Source: JAEUMG01 sp046349315
Lineage (GTDB): Bacteria; Pseudomonadota; Alphaproteobacteria; Rhizobiales; Aestuariivirgaceae
Length of the DNA: 64,000 nt
Assembly (NCBI GenBank): GCA_046349315.1
Contig: JAXMCQ010000004.1
Coordinates: 1 to 64,000 of the forward strand
Reading direction: 5' to 3'
Shown: piece after piece, positions 8,839 to 18,017 of the stretch
Numbering within the stretch: position 1 is the first letter of the stretch
How the letters are laid out: every line of letters begins with the position of its first letter
The notes under the pieces: generated by a model
Databases searched by the model: none
What the model was told of the DNA's origin: nothing
The model's input: the letters and a program-made list of their open reading frames with translations, nothing else
Translations under genes and position numbers: made by a program

Positions 8839-10367
8839 GAGAAGATGGGGGACGGCGGCGTTCACCGCGCGGCGGGCGCGGCGGCAACAGGAAGTATGAA
8901 ACTTTAGGACCGGTCGACAATCCCTATCCGCCGCTCGATATTCTGACGCCCGAAGCACTGTCGCGGATCGTCGATCGCGCCTATCGCCTACTTGAGGAAG
9001 GCGGGCTTGAATTCCGCTCAAGCCGCGCGCTCGCCATCCTCAAGCAGCATGGCGCCGATGTCGATGAAGCGAGCCAGATGGTGCGGTTCGGGCGCGATCT
9101 CGTGCAGCATTTCGTGGGTATGGCGCCGCAGGAATTTCCGGTCTTCGCACGCAATCCCGAGCGCGACACGGTGATGGGTGGCAGGAGGATCAATTTCAAC
9201 ACCGTCGGCAGCCCGCCGAACATATCCGATCTGGCTCGCGGCCGCAGACCCGGAACCTATGAAGACCTGTGCAACCTCGTCAAACTCAATCATGCCTTGG
9301 GGGTCATCCATCTCGCCGGCGGGGCTATAGTCGAGCCGCTCGACCTGCCAGTGCCGACACGCCATCTCGACAATGTTTATGCGATCCTGCGCTATACCGA
9401 CCGGCCGGTCATGGCGCGCGCCGTTTCGCGCTATCGCGCCGAAGATGCGATCCGGCTCGTCGCCATCGCGCGCGGGCGCAGCATGGAGGAGATGGTCGGC
9501 GAACCCTCGGTACTGACCTCGTTCAATGTGAATTCGCCGCGCCGCGTCGATGAGGAATTGCTCGATGGCCTGATGTGCTTTTGCGAGTATGGCCAGGTGA
9601 ATGTGGTGACGCCTTTCACATTGGCGGGCGCGATGGCGCCGGTTTCCCTAGCCGGTGCACTGGTCGAGCAGACGGCCGAGGCGCTGGCGATCGTCGCCTT
9701 CACGCAGATGGTCAGACCGGGTGTCCCGGTGGTCTTCGGGGGCTTCACCTCCAATGTCGACATGCGCTCAGGCGCGCCTGCTTTCGGTACGCCCGAATAT
9801 GTGAAGGCGACCTTGGCCGGAGGACAATTGGCGCGGCATTTCAAATTGCCGTATCGCTCGTCGAACGTGAACGCGTCGAACGCGGTCGATGCGCAATCGA
9901 CCTATGAAAGTGCGATGTCATTGTTCGCCGTGGTGATGGGCCATGCGAATATGGTGCATCACGGCCTAGGCTGGCTCGAAGGCGGCTTGACTGCGTCTTA
10001 CGAGAAGACGGTGATCGATGCCGAGATGATCCGTCAGTGGGCTGAGTGTCTGAAGCCGATCGATGTGAGTGATGCCGAACTTGCGCTCGATGCTATCAAG
10101 GATGTGGCGCCGGGTGGGCATTTCTTCGGTTCGGCGCACACGCTCGAGCGTTATGAGAAAGCCTTCTACCAGCCGATGATCTCGGATTGGCGCAATTTCG
10201 AGAATTGGCAGGAGGCCGGCTCTAAGACGGCCACCGAGCGTGCGTATGAATTATGGCAGAGGCTCTTGGCCGAGTACGAAGCGCCGCCGATTGATCCTTC
10301 GGTGGATGAGGCCTTGCAGGCCTATATGAGCCGGCGTAAGCCCGAACTCATGGCGATGCAGGAGTAA
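8835..10367 (+). CDS. Trimethylamine methyltransferase (MttB) family protein, non-pyrrolysine type
   Basis: This 510-residue protein of the MttB superfamily is a TIM-barrel methyltransferase that moves a methyl group from a quaternary or tertiary amine to a corrinoid protein. The chosen start is the GTG at 8835. It overlaps the opgH stop as GTGA, has GGAGG seven bases upstream, and excludes the Arg-rich out-of-frame opgH overlap. No in-frame TAG occurs, so no pyrrolysine is used; such homologues act on glycine betaine, proline betaine or carnitine-like compounds. Recognisable blocks are FNTVGSPPN, HLAGGAIVEP and GHANMVHHGLGWLEGGL. No corrinoid protein or reactivase is nearby. The substrate is unknown. 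Confidence 0.85.
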   Translation: MREDGGRRRSPRGGRGGNRKYETLGPVDNPYPPLDILTPEALSRIVDRAYRLLEEGGLEFRSSRALAILKQHGADVDEASQMVRFGRDLVQHFVGMAPQEFPVFARNPERDTVMGGRRINFNTVGSPPNISDLARGRRPGTYEDLCNLVKLNHALGVIHLAGGAIVEPLDLPVPTRHLDNVYAILRYTDRPVMARAVSRYRAEDAIRLVAIARGRSMEEMVGEPSVLTSFNVNSPRRVDEELLDGLMCFCEYGQVNVVTPFTLAGAMAPVSLAGALVEQTAEALAIVAFTQMVRPGVPVVFGGFTSNVDMRSGAPAFGTPEYVKATLAGGQLARHFKLPYRSSNVNASNAVDAQSTYESAMSLFAVVMGHANMVHHGLGWLEGGLTASYEKTVIDAEMIRQWAECLKPIDVSDAELALDAIKDVAPGGHFFGSAHTLERYEKAFYQPMISDWRNFENWQEAGSKTATERAYELWQRLLAEYEAPPIDPSVDEALQAYMSRRKPELMAMQE

Positions 10368-10373
10368 CAAGTA

Positions 10374-10463
10374 TTTCCCTCCCCGTTTGGGGAGGGATCA
10401 AGGGTGGGGGATATTTTGTATTTCGGTGCCCCCCACTCCTAACCCCTCCCCACGAGCGGGAGG
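10374..10463. repeat. Palindromic intergenic repeat (CTCCCC/GGGGAG type)
   Basis: The spacer between the convergent MttB-like and AcnX small-subunit genes holds CCCTCCCC-GTTT-GGGGAGGG followed by GGTGGGGG and a mirrored CCCCCCACTCC...CCCTCCCC. The same pattern occurs at 59104-59237. It overlaps the last codons of the AcnX small-subunit gene, and so encodes that protein's end (PLPLVGRG). It may also terminate both transcripts. Confidence 0.6.
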
Positions 10464-10870
10464 GGGATTCGAGTGATGATGCCGTCGTCCGTGATACCTG
10501 CGGCTGGCCAGGCCGCAATGTTTGCGAAATCATCCGGTGCGACGGTGAGAACCGGCATGGCGCGGCTATAGAGAGTCGCAGCGACTTCAGCGCCGATGGC
10601 GAGATTGACATCCGGCTCTATCATGATGAGCGCGGCAGGGCCCGTCTTTCGCCGGATCGATTCAGCGAGTGCGCCGGGTGCCGTACCGGAGCCCCGTGAG
10701 GCCGCCATCAGAACGATCTTGCCGGCGAGATTGACGCCGCGCTGGGGGTGATGCGCATCGACGATGGCGCCGGTCAATGGCTCGAAGCCGCCCCAGAAGC
10801 TCAAGGGCGCATCGAGGCGCAGGATCGGTCCTGCCGCGCAGCCTGCGTGAAGTATACGCGCGCTGATCAT
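10439..10870 (-). CDS. Aconitase X swivel-domain subunit (AcnX small)
   Basis: This 143-residue protein matches the small swivel domain of aconitase X (DUF126). It contains the typical ARILHAGCAAGPILRLDAPLSFWGG start, then VNLAGKIVLMAASRGSG, where the SRGSG loop contributes to the active site. In bacterial AcnX of type IIb the swivel and catalytic parts are separate chains; these are known as cis-3-hydroxy-L-proline dehydratases. The gene overlaps the large-subunit gene by 4 bases (ATGA), so the two subunits are made together. The last residues are encoded by a palindromic repeat, which suggests that the original C-terminus was altered. Confidence 0.85.
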   Translation of the reverse strand: MISARILHAGCAAGPILRLDAPLSFWGGFEPLTGAIVDAHHPQRGVNLAGKIVLMAASRGSGTAPGALAESIRRKTGPAALIMIEPDVNLAIGAEVAATLYSRAMPVLTVAPDDFANIAAWPAAGITDDGIITRIPLPLVGRG

Positions 10871-12144
10871 GCGGCGAGCATGCGGCCAAGCGCCGGATCG
10901 CGCCAGACTTCACCGCGCACTGCCGATTCGACGCATTCCCTGAGGCTGCCGAAACAGACTTCGACGCCGAGCATGCCCGGCGCGTAGTAGGCCCATTTGG
11001 CGGCGTTGGTCATGACACGGCCCTTGGCGCCGCGCACGGCCGGCGAATAATAAGTACACACATCGGTGACGATAGTAATGCCGGCGCGCTCAAGATCGGC
11101 GAGCCAACCTTCCTGCGCGATGAAGCTGCGTACAAAGCGGCTGGTCGACACATAGAAAACGAGACCGGGTTTGATACGCCTGCCATCGATCATGCGGTGT
11201 AGAGCGGCGAACTCCTCGAGGGAAAAATGCGGCGTGCCCAGCGCCACCATGTCGAGCGGGCCGTCGCGGCCTGACGATAGATCGTCGCGCGCCGCGATCA
11301 GGTCGGCTCGCGTCACATCAAATGTGTCGCCGCCTATGAAGACGCTCGCGAGATCAGGCGCTTCGGGTGTCACGCCAATGCCGTGCCAAAGATCGACGCC
11401 ACCGGAGGATGCGACCGCGGCACTCAACGCGCGAAGATCATCTTCCACGGCGCTTACCGGAAGTCCCTCGATCGCCGGAATACGGCGGCCGGCAATGCGT
11501 CCCACATGATGACCAAGGAGATGATAGAATAATTGATCCTGCAGAAATTCGGGCGCGATGTCCCTCATGCGGAACAGGAGCGCCGCCTTGCGGCCCGCAT
11601 CGGTGTGCAGTCCGGCGAATGGCGCCTTGCCGATCATGGCACATGCGACATCGAGATAGTCGCCATATTTGTTGGTGCGCGCGCCGATGACGGAGTTGTA
11701 GAACGTGACGGCGTTGGACTCCCCCGCGACAATGTGATCGCCGAAGCGCGGGCGTCCCGGCAGTTGGTAGGGCGCGCAGGTCCAGGTCGGCTCGGCGCCA
11801 AGCGCCTCATAAACTTCGCGTAAGGACACCGCGCCCTTGATGATCTCCGGCGATTTGGCGCAGGGCCGCAGGTCCGGGTCGGCGGCCGAGACGATGGTGG
11901 CATTGGTCCAGGTCGGGACCGCGAATCGCGCGCCATTGTCGAGCATGAAGCGTGCAAAATCGACATGCGCCTCGCCGGCATAGAAGCAGGCGTCGAGATG
12001 GGCAAAACTGATGGGGGTGAGTTCGCGCGCGCCCATGATGGCGGCCGCCTTGAGTACGAGGCGCATCGCCAATTGCATGGCAGGGCCTCTGTCGCCGGCG
12101 AGCATGGCACGTTCGGGTGCGGTGAGTGATTTTTCTATTGTCAT
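10867..12144 (-). CDS. Aconitase X catalytic subunit (AcnX large), probable cis-3-hydroxyproline dehydratase
   Basis: This 425-residue AcnX catalytic domain (DUF521) carries the conserved YGDYLDVACAMIGKAPF and THTDAGR-like GLHTDAGRKAALLF blocks and the C-terminal CxxYSPA (VCTYYSPAVRG). Cysteines in TWTCAPYQ, VCTYYSP and VEVCFGS are candidate iron-sulphur ligands. Separate large and small chains fit the type IIb enzymes that dehydrate cis-3-hydroxy-L-proline to pyrroline-2-carboxylate. The ATG at 12144 sits at the very edge of a palindromic repeat, so the native start may have been changed. It is cytoplasmic. Mevalonate-pathway AcnX is an alternative, but the bacterial split form argues against it. 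Confidence 0.8.
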   Translation of the reverse strand: MTIEKSLTAPERAMLAGDRGPAMQLAMRLVLKAAAIMGARELTPISFAHLDACFYAGEAHVDFARFMLDNGARFAVPTWTNATIVSAADPDLRPCAKSPEIIKGAVSLREVYEALGAEPTWTCAPYQLPGRPRFGDHIVAGESNAVTFYNSVIGARTNKYGDYLDVACAMIGKAPFAGLHTDAGRKAALLFRMRDIAPEFLQDQLFYHLLGHHVGRIAGRRIPAIEGLPVSAVEDDLRALSAAVASSGGVDLWHGIGVTPEAPDLASVFIGGDTFDVTRADLIAARDDLSSGRDGPLDMVALGTPHFSLEEFAALHRMIDGRRIKPGLVFYVSTSRFVRSFIAQEGWLADLERAGITIVTDVCTYYSPAVRGAKGRVMTNAAKWAYYAPGMLGVEVCFGSLRECVESAVRGEVWRDPALGRMLAA

Positions 12145-12231
12145 TGCCGGGCTTGGCCCGGCAATCCATGGCGCCGATGCTGTCGAAACCGGAAGTTCGG
12201 CACAATGGATCCCCGGGACAAGCCCGGGGAT
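12143..12231. repeat. Two palindromic repeats, Rhizobiales type
   Basis: Perfect inverted repeats lie at 12143-12165 (TTGCCGGG-CTTGG-CCCGGCAA with flanking A/T) and 12209-12231 (ATCCCCGGG-ACAAG-CCCGGGGAT). This paired arrangement is a common dispersed repeat in rhizobial-type genomes. The first arm contains the ATG of the AcnX large subunit on the minus strand. The repeats occupy the gap between the LplT-Aas and AcnX genes. Confidence 0.75.
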
Positions 12232-12253
12232 GACAAGTAATGGTGAGCGTTCC

Positions 12254-15200
12254 TCACGCCGCTACCTTCTCACGTGCCATGCGATTGAGCGTCACATAGT
12301 CGATCTTGCCGGAGCCTAAGATCGGCATGGTTTCGAGAAGGATAACCGTGCGGGGGATCATCAATTCGCTGATGCTTGCCGTCTTGAGCTTCTGCAACAC
12401 CGCATTGCGGTCGAGTGCTGCATCGGTGGTGAAGAGGACGAGCTGTTCACCCTTCTTGGCGTCGGGTGCGGCAACGATGGCGGCCGGCACATCGGGAAAG
12501 GCGGCATGAATCTTCGCTTCAACCAGCGCCAGCGATACCATCTCGCCGGCAATTTTGGCAAAGCGCTTGGCGCGGCCATGGATGGTGACAAAGCCCAAAA
12601 GGTCGATCGTCACGATATCGCCGGTATCATACCAGCCATTGGGGGGCGGCTCGATGACGCCCGGCGTATCGGCGCGCAAGTAGCCGAGCATGATATTGGG
12701 GCCTTTGACGACGAGCCGGCCGCCTTCGGCAATGCCCTCAACCGGATCGAGACGATATTCGATGCGATCGAGCAGGCGACCGACGGTGCCGGTCTTGAAA
12801 TGCATCGGCGTATTGACGGCGAGAACCGGCGAACATTCGGTAGCGCCATAGCCTTCGAGAATGCGCTTGCCGAATTTCTCCATCCAGATGTCGCGCGTCT
12901 CAGGTTTCACGCGCTCGGCACCGGCCACCACGAAGCGGACATTGTAGAAATCGTAAGGATGGGCGTTCCGCGCATAACCCATCAGGAACGTATCGGTGCC
13001 GAAGAGGATCGAGGCATTGGTGTCGTAGCAGAGTTCCGGGATCACCTTGTAGTGGAGCGGCGAGGGATAGAGGAAAGTGCGCACGCCGGAGAGAACGGGA
13101 AGCATGGTGCCGCCAGTGAGCCCGAAGGCATGGAACATCGGCAATGCGTTGAAGACGACGTCATGGGCGGTGAAGTCGATGCGTGCGAAGGCCTGGAAGC
13201 GATTGGCCTGGATGTTGCGATGAGAGAGAACGACGCCCTTGGGAACGCCTTCCGAGCCCGACGTGAAGAGGATTGCCGCCGGCGCATTGGGATCGGGGTT
13301 CCATTTCGCCATGCGCAAGGCCATCAGCGGCATGGTGCGCGCGAAAAGCCCATAGAGCTTGTCGGCAATGCCAACCTTGGCGCGGATATCCTCGAGATAG
13401 AGGATGCGGCATTTCTCGGAGAGAAGCTTGATATCGCCGTCGAGATTGCCGGCTTCGATGAATTTGCGCGAGGTGACGATGGTCGAGACCTGCGCCGCGG
13501 CGCAGGCCGCCGCCATGTTCACCGCACCGGTCGAGAAATTGAGCATGGCCGGCACGCGGCCAAAGGCCTGAAGCCCGAAAAAGGTGACGAGCGTCGCGCC
13601 CGCATTGGGTAATAACACGCCAATCGTCTTCTCGCCGGGCGTTGCCTCGGCAAGCTTGCGGCCGAGGATGAAGGCGCCCATGACGATGCGATTATAGGTC
13701 AAGGGATTGCGCTGGATATCCTCGACGATTTGGTGGTCGCCGCCATGGGTAGAGCGGGCATCGAGCAATGACGCGAACAACGTCTGATCGATCGGACTCG
13801 ACGCGAAGATCATGTCGGTCATCACGTCATAGAGTCGGTTCGCCAGGTAATCGCGTAATGCCGTGCCTTTCAACTCGGGCGGCGTATCGAATTTGACTGG
13901 CGGCAGGAAGGTGAGCGTAATCTTGGGAAACCAGCGCAGGCGCAGTTTGCCCCTCATGCGCGAGAAGGGCGAGTATTGCGCGCCGTCGATGCGGACGGGA
14001 AGAACCTTGGCGCCGGAGAGATGGGCGATCGAGCCGGGCCCCTCATATACTTTCATCAAGGTGCCGGTGACAGTGAGCCGGCCTTCCGGAAAGATCACCA
14101 CCTTCTTACCGTGCTTTACAGCGGCGACGAGCGCTCGCAGTGCCATCGGATTAGTCGGGTCGATCGGCATCAGGTCGAAGAGCTGGAAGGCGGGCTTCAC
14201 CCACCAGTGCTTCGCCATATGGGTGTTGATCGCGAAGGCGCAGCGCTCGGGCAGATAGGCCGAAAGCAAGGGCCCGTCGAGCATCGAGGTGTGATTGGCG
14301 ACAATGACGGCGCGCCGCCCGGCTTCATGAAAATGCTCGAGGCCTTTCACTTCGACGCGATAGAGCAATCCAAAGATAAGGCGAGCGAGATAGGCGACGA
14401 GTTCCTGCGGCAAGAGCTTGCAGATATAGGCAGCGGCCAGTGCATTGGCGAGGCCGGCAAGAAGGAAGATGGTGCGGATCGACAGGCCGGCGGCAATGAG
14501 CGCGAAAGAGAGGATCGTTGCCGCGGTCATGAAGATCGCGTTGATGATGTTGTTGGCGGCGATCACGCGGGCGCGGCGCGAGGCCGGCGTCTTCGATTGC
14601 ACCAGTGCGTAGAGCGGCACACAGAAGAGACCGGCGCAGAAGGCGATGAGGCCGAGATCGATGATCGCCCGCCAGCCGGCAAAACTCATGAGCACCGTTC
14701 TGATCGGCATCAGGCCTTCGGTGGGTGCGAGCGCGCGCAGATGCGGGGTTGCGAAATAGAGATCGATCGCAAAAACGGTGATGAGAATGGCGGCGATCGG
14801 CACGTATTTGACCGAGACTTCGCCCTTGAGCAGCCAGTTGGTGCAAACCGATCCAAGTCCGATGGCGACGGTGAAGGTGACGATGACGAGGGTTCCCACC
14901 GATTCGCCGGCGAAGAGATCTTCTTTCGCAAAGGCCGGAATCTGAGTCAGGAAGATGACGCCAAGGAACCAGAACCAGGAAATGCCAAGGATCGCCAGAA
15001 AAACATCCTTGCGGTCGGTGGCCTGCCCAATGACACGCCAGGTTTCGCGCGCAAAATTGGGCTCGATCTTGAGTTCGGGCTGAGGCGCAGGCGCGGTAGG
15101 AATGCGGCGGCTCGTCAGCCAGGCAATGACGGCCAAGCCCATCATGATGAAGCCGACTGTGTGGCGGCCGGTTTCGCCGATGATGAAGGCGCTGCCGAAC

Positions 15201-15691
15201 ATGGTGCCGAGGAGCACCGAGAGGAAGGTGCCCATCTCGATGAGGCCGTTGCCACCGAGGAGTTCGTGTTTCTCGAGATGCTGCGGCAGGATCGAATATT
15301 TGATCGGGCCGAAGAAGGCCGATTGCACACCGGTGAGAAAGACGCAGAGAAGCTGCAGCCAGACGAGATCGGTGAAGAGCGAAAAGGAGGCGAGCGCCAT
15401 CACGAAGATTTCGGCGAATTTGATGCGGCGGACGAGCACGGCCTTGTCGTATTTGTCGGCGAGCTGGCCGGCAGTTGCCGAGAACAGGAAAAATGGCAGG
15501 ATGAGCAGGCCCGCCGACAATGTATTGAGCAAGGGTGCGTTGACGCCGGTGCGGCTGCCAAGGTCATAGATGAGCAGCATCGACAATGAAAAGCGGAAGG
15601 CATTGTCGTTGAAGGCGCCGATTGCCTGGGTGACGAAGAGCGGCCAGAAGCGTTCTGTCTTGAAGAGGGCGAATTGGCTGTGGCCGGTCAT
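12254..15691 (-). CDS. aas: LplT-PlsC-Aas fusion (lysophospholipid transporter / acyltransferase / acyl-ACP synthetase)
   Basis: This 1145-residue three-part protein starts with an MFS transporter of about twelve helices (residues 1-405, LplT-like). Next is a PlsC acyltransferase domain with the NHTSMLD catalytic motif and FPEGR (about 440-620). Last comes an AMP-forming acyl-ACP synthetase with FTSGSEGVPKG and YGATECSP (about 660-1140). It is predicted to flip lysophospholipids into the inner leaflet and re-acylate them. In enterobacteria LplT and Aas are two proteins; the fused form is common in alphaproteobacteria. The start ATG overlaps the stop of the HAD phosphatase gene (ATGA). Confidence 0.92.
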   Translation of the reverse strand: MTGHSQFALFKTERFWPLFVTQAIGAFNDNAFRFSLSMLLIYDLGSRTGVNAPLLNTLSAGLLILPFFLFSATAGQLADKYDKAVLVRRIKFAEIFVMALASFSLFTDLVWLQLLCVFLTGVQSAFFGPIKYSILPQHLEKHELLGGNGLIEMGTFLSVLLGTMFGSAFIIGETGRHTVGFIMMGLAVIAWLTSRRIPTAPAPQPELKIEPNFARETWRVIGQATDRKDVFLAILGISWFWFLGVIFLTQIPAFAKEDLFAGESVGTLVIVTFTVAIGLGSVCTNWLLKGEVSVKYVPIAAILITVFAIDLYFATPHLRALAPTEGLMPIRTVLMSFAGWRAIIDLGLIAFCAGLFCVPLYALVQSKTPASRRARVIAANNIINAIFMTAATILSFALIAAGLSIRTIFLLAGLANALAAAYICKLLPQELVAYLARLIFGLLYRVEVKGLEHFHEAGRRAVIVANHTSMLDGPLLSAYLPERCAFAINTHMAKHWWVKPAFQLFDLMPIDPTNPMALRALVAAVKHGKKVVIFPEGRLTVTGTLMKVYEGPGSIAHLSGAKVLPVRIDGAQYSPFSRMRGKLRLRWFPKITLTFLPPVKFDTPPELKGTALRDYLANRLYDVMTDMIFASSPIDQTLFASLLDARSTHGGDHQIVEDIQRNPLTYNRIVMGAFILGRKLAEATPGEKTIGVLLPNAGATLVTFFGLQAFGRVPAMLNFSTGAVNMAAACAAAQVSTIVTSRKFIEAGNLDGDIKLLSEKCRILYLEDIRAKVGIADKLYGLFARTMPLMALRMAKWNPDPNAPAAILFTSGSEGVPKGVVLSHRNIQANRFQAFARIDFTAHDVVFNALPMFHAFGLTGGTMLPVLSGVRTFLYPSPLHYKVIPELCYDTNASILFGTDTFLMGYARNAHPYDFYNVRFVVAGAERVKPETRDIWMEKFGKRILEGYGATECSPVLAVNTPMHFKTGTVGRLLDRIEYRLDPVEGIAEGGRLVVKGPNIMLGYLRADTPGVIEPPPNGWYDTGDIVTIDLLGFVTIHGRAKRFAKIAGEMVSLALVEAKIHAAFPDVPAAIVAAPDAKKGEQLVLFTTDAALDRNAVLQKLKTASISELMIPRTVILLETMPILGSGKIDYVTLNRMAREKVAA

Positions 15692-16392
15692 CGCGTTCCC
15701 GATTTGAGATTGGTCCGGCCGAGCATGCTGGAGATGAGTTGATAAGAGGTATCGTGATCGCCCGAGACCGTTGCGGCCCCGGCGCCGGCGAGCTTGTCAC
15801 GGCGCGCGGCTTCGCGGGCGAAGCCGATGAAATGAACCTCGTTGCGCAAGCCGGCATCCACATCATTCAGATTGTCGCCAAGATAGACGATGCGGTGTTT
15901 CGGCAGGCCGCTCGCGGCAACGGCGCGGGCGAGGATTTCCGCCTTGGCTCCGCCGCCGTCGGCGCCGAAGGGAAGATCTGCGACAAACTCCCAGAGGCCT
16001 ACAGATTGAAGCCGCAGTCTGGCGGCATCGACAAGATTGGCGGTGGCGATGCCGACCGTAACGCCATCGGACTGCAAGGATTCGAGCAATTCGCGTGCGC
16101 CGGGGATTTCAACAGCCGTCAATGAGCCCTGGCTCAGTCCCGCACCCAGATGCGAGAGATAGGACCGCTTGAGATGGTCCATTTCCGCATGAGTCGGCGG
16201 GCGGCCGAAATGGCGCTCAAGCACTTCGGCCATGATGTCGTGGTCGTTACGGATGCGGTAATTGTCCCAGTCGCGCGACAAACCGGAAAGGCCATGCAAT
16301 GCGAAGAAGGGATGAAAGAACGCGTCTTCCTCGGGCGGTGTCAGATCGAGCAATACGCCGTCGACGTCGAAGATGACTGCGGCGTCGCGCAT
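15688..16392 (-). CDS. HAD-superfamily hydrolase
   Basis: This 234-residue protein is a HAD subfamily IA phosphatase. Motif I is IFDVDGVLL near the N-terminus, motif II is the threonine in GIATAN, and motif IV is YLGDNLNDVDAG near residue 180. A helical cap lies between. The ATG at 16392 was chosen because it begins the first beta-strand directly; an upstream TTG in frame would add 15 residues lying across the stop of the TPP-enzyme gene. It sits two bases after that gene and overlaps the LplT-Aas gene by 4 bases. The substrate is unknown; phosphoglycolate-type or sugar phosphates are typical. Confidence 0.8.
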   Translation of the reverse strand: MRDAAVIFDVDGVLLDLTPPEEDAFFHPFFALHGLSGLSRDWDNYRIRNDHDIMAEVLERHFGRPPTHAEMDHLKRSYLSHLGAGLSQGSLTAVEIPGARELLESLQSDGVTVGIATANLVDAARLRLQSVGLWEFVADLPFGADGGGAKAEILARAVAASGLPKHRIVYLGDNLNDVDAGLRNEVHFIGFAREAARRDKLAGAGAATVSGDHDTSYQLISSMLGRTNLKSGTR

Positions 16393-16394
16393 TG

Positions 16395-18002
16395 TCACTG
16401 CACCATGCGGGGCGTCATTTCGATAAGCGTCGGGCAATCGGCGCTGAGCGCGCGTTTTATCGCCTGGGAAAGTGCTGCGAGCGAGGCGGGTTTCTCGGCT
16501 GCGCAGTCATAGGCCTTGGCCAGCATCTGGAAATCCGGATTCTTGAGCGTCACCGCATTGGGCTGGATCCCCTTCGACACCATATCGTCGCGGATCTGCC
16601 CGAGCGCGTCATTGTTCCACATCAGGATGACCAGCGGCAATTTGTGTTCAGCCGCGGTGCCGAGTTCGTTGATCGTATATTGCAAGCCGTAATCGCCGAT
16701 CATCACCGCGACCGGAGTATCGGGCTTGCCGAATTTGGCACCGATTCCGGCGGGAAGCGCGAAGCCCAGCGTGCCGAAGCCGACCGGGTGAATCCAGGTC
16801 CGCGGATTATCGACCGGGAAAATCTCATTCGCCGCATAGGCGATCTGCGTCATGTCGGATGCGATCACAGTTTCAGGCGGCAGGGCCTCGCGGATTACTG
16901 CAAGTACCTTTGCCAGCGTCTGGCGCAGTTTGTCCTCGGATTTGCGGTCCTCTTCGCGCAAGCTTCGCGCCAGCGCCTCCGAGTCCTTGCGCCGTGCTGC
17001 ATCGCCTCTGGGCAATGCAGCGGCGATCCCAGCAAGCACAGTTTTGGCATCGCCGAGAATGGCGATCTCGGCGGTGTGCGGGCGCGCCAGGGCGGATTCG
17101 TCGATATCGATACGAATGAGATTCTTGTCGAGAATGACATCCGACGACCAGAAATCGGTTTCGGAGAGTTCACTGCCGACGCAGAGGATAGCATCTGATT
17201 TGCGCAAGAGATCAAGCGCGGCAGGTTGCGTCATGCGATAGCCAAGCGACAGCGCATGACCGGCCGGCACGGCGCCCTTGCCGGCGGTTGTGGTAAGGAT
17301 TGGGGCACCGAGCGCTTCGGCGATCTGCAGGGCTTCCTTGCCGGCGTGAAGCGCGCCACCGCCGAGCAGCAGGACCGGCTTTTTCGCCGCGACGAGGCGC
17401 TTGGCGGCCATATCTATATCGTCAGGATCGGGCCGTGCGTATCGCGGCAGGGCTCGCGCATGCCAGCCTTCGCCGGCTGGCTGCTTAAGAAGATCGAGTG
17501 GGATCTCGAGATAGGCCGGCCGCGGGCGGCGCGAGGCAAAGTTCGCGAAAGCCTGAGCAATGCCATCGCGCACATCCTTAGGCGTGAGCGCCCGCATGGC
17601 GAGAGAAGTGACCGTGCTGGCCGCCCCGTGCTGGTCGATCATCTCATGAAGCCGGCCCCGGCCTTGCGCGCTGTCGGCAATATCGAGTGCGGAGGAGATG
17701 ACGAGGACCGGACTTGAATCCGACCAGGCCTGACCCATGGGGGTTAGAATATTGGTGAGGCCAGGGCCGGTGATGGTGAAACAGACGCCAGGCTTGCCGG
17801 TGGCGCGTGCGTAACCGTCCGCCATGAAGCCGGCGCCTTGTTCATGGCGCACCAGGATATGTTTGATGCCCGATCGCGGCAGTGCGCGATACATCTCGAC
17901 ATTATGGACGCCCGGAATGCCGAAAATCGTGTCGACGCCATAGGCTTCGAGTAGGCCGACGAGGGCCTCTCCGGTTGAAAGCTCGGCGCGTTGCGACATC
18001 AA
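16395..18002 (-). CDS. aruI: Thiamine diphosphate decarboxylase, AruI-like (2-ketoarginine decarboxylase)
   Basis: This 535-residue TPP enzyme has three domains: Pyr with catalytic Glu54 in RHEQGAGFMADGYA, a central Rossmann-type domain, and PP with the metal/TPP motif GDYG (436) to NN (463-464). From memory it resembles P. aeruginosa AruI along its length, including FGIPGVH at the start, DMTQIAY, TLGFALPAGIGAK and WNNDALGQIRDDM. AruI decarboxylates 5-guanidino-2-oxopentanoate to 4-guanidinobutyraldehyde. The gene lies 15 bases after dppF and in the same run as a DauA-like dehydrogenase, which fits 2-ketoarginine use. Acetolactate synthase is less likely because no small subunit is present and the sequence fits AruI better. 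Confidence 0.78.
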   Translation of the reverse strand: MMSQRAELSTGEALVGLLEAYGVDTIFGIPGVHNVEMYRALPRSGIKHILVRHEQGAGFMADGYARATGKPGVCFTITGPGLTNILTPMGQAWSDSSPVLVISSALDIADSAQGRGRLHEMIDQHGAASTVTSLAMRALTPKDVRDGIAQAFANFASRRPRPAYLEIPLDLLKQPAGEGWHARALPRYARPDPDDIDMAAKRLVAAKKPVLLLGGGALHAGKEALQIAEALGAPILTTTAGKGAVPAGHALSLGYRMTQPAALDLLRKSDAILCVGSELSETDFWSSDVILDKNLIRIDIDESALARPHTAEIAILGDAKTVLAGIAAALPRGDAARRKDSEALARSLREEDRKSEDKLRQTLAKVLAVIREALPPETVIASDMTQIAYAANEIFPVDNPRTWIHPVGFGTLGFALPAGIGAKFGKPDTPVAVMIGDYGLQYTINELGTAAEHKLPLVILMWNNDALGQIRDDMVSKGIQPNAVTLKNPDFQMLAKAYDCAAEKPASLAALSQAIKRALSADCPTLIEMTPRMVQ

Positions 18003-18017
18003 TGGCTCCGGATGGTT

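Noticed and set aside
13976..15589. 537-codon plus-strand frame rich in Glu, Asp, Gly, Arg
   Set aside because: It is a shadow of the LplT-Aas gene; its low-complexity composition mirrors the hydrophobic helices on the other strand.
16395..18002. Acetolactate synthase large subunit
   Set aside because: No regulatory small subunit follows and the sequence fits AruI-type decarboxylases better, with a GDYG rather than GDGS metal motif.
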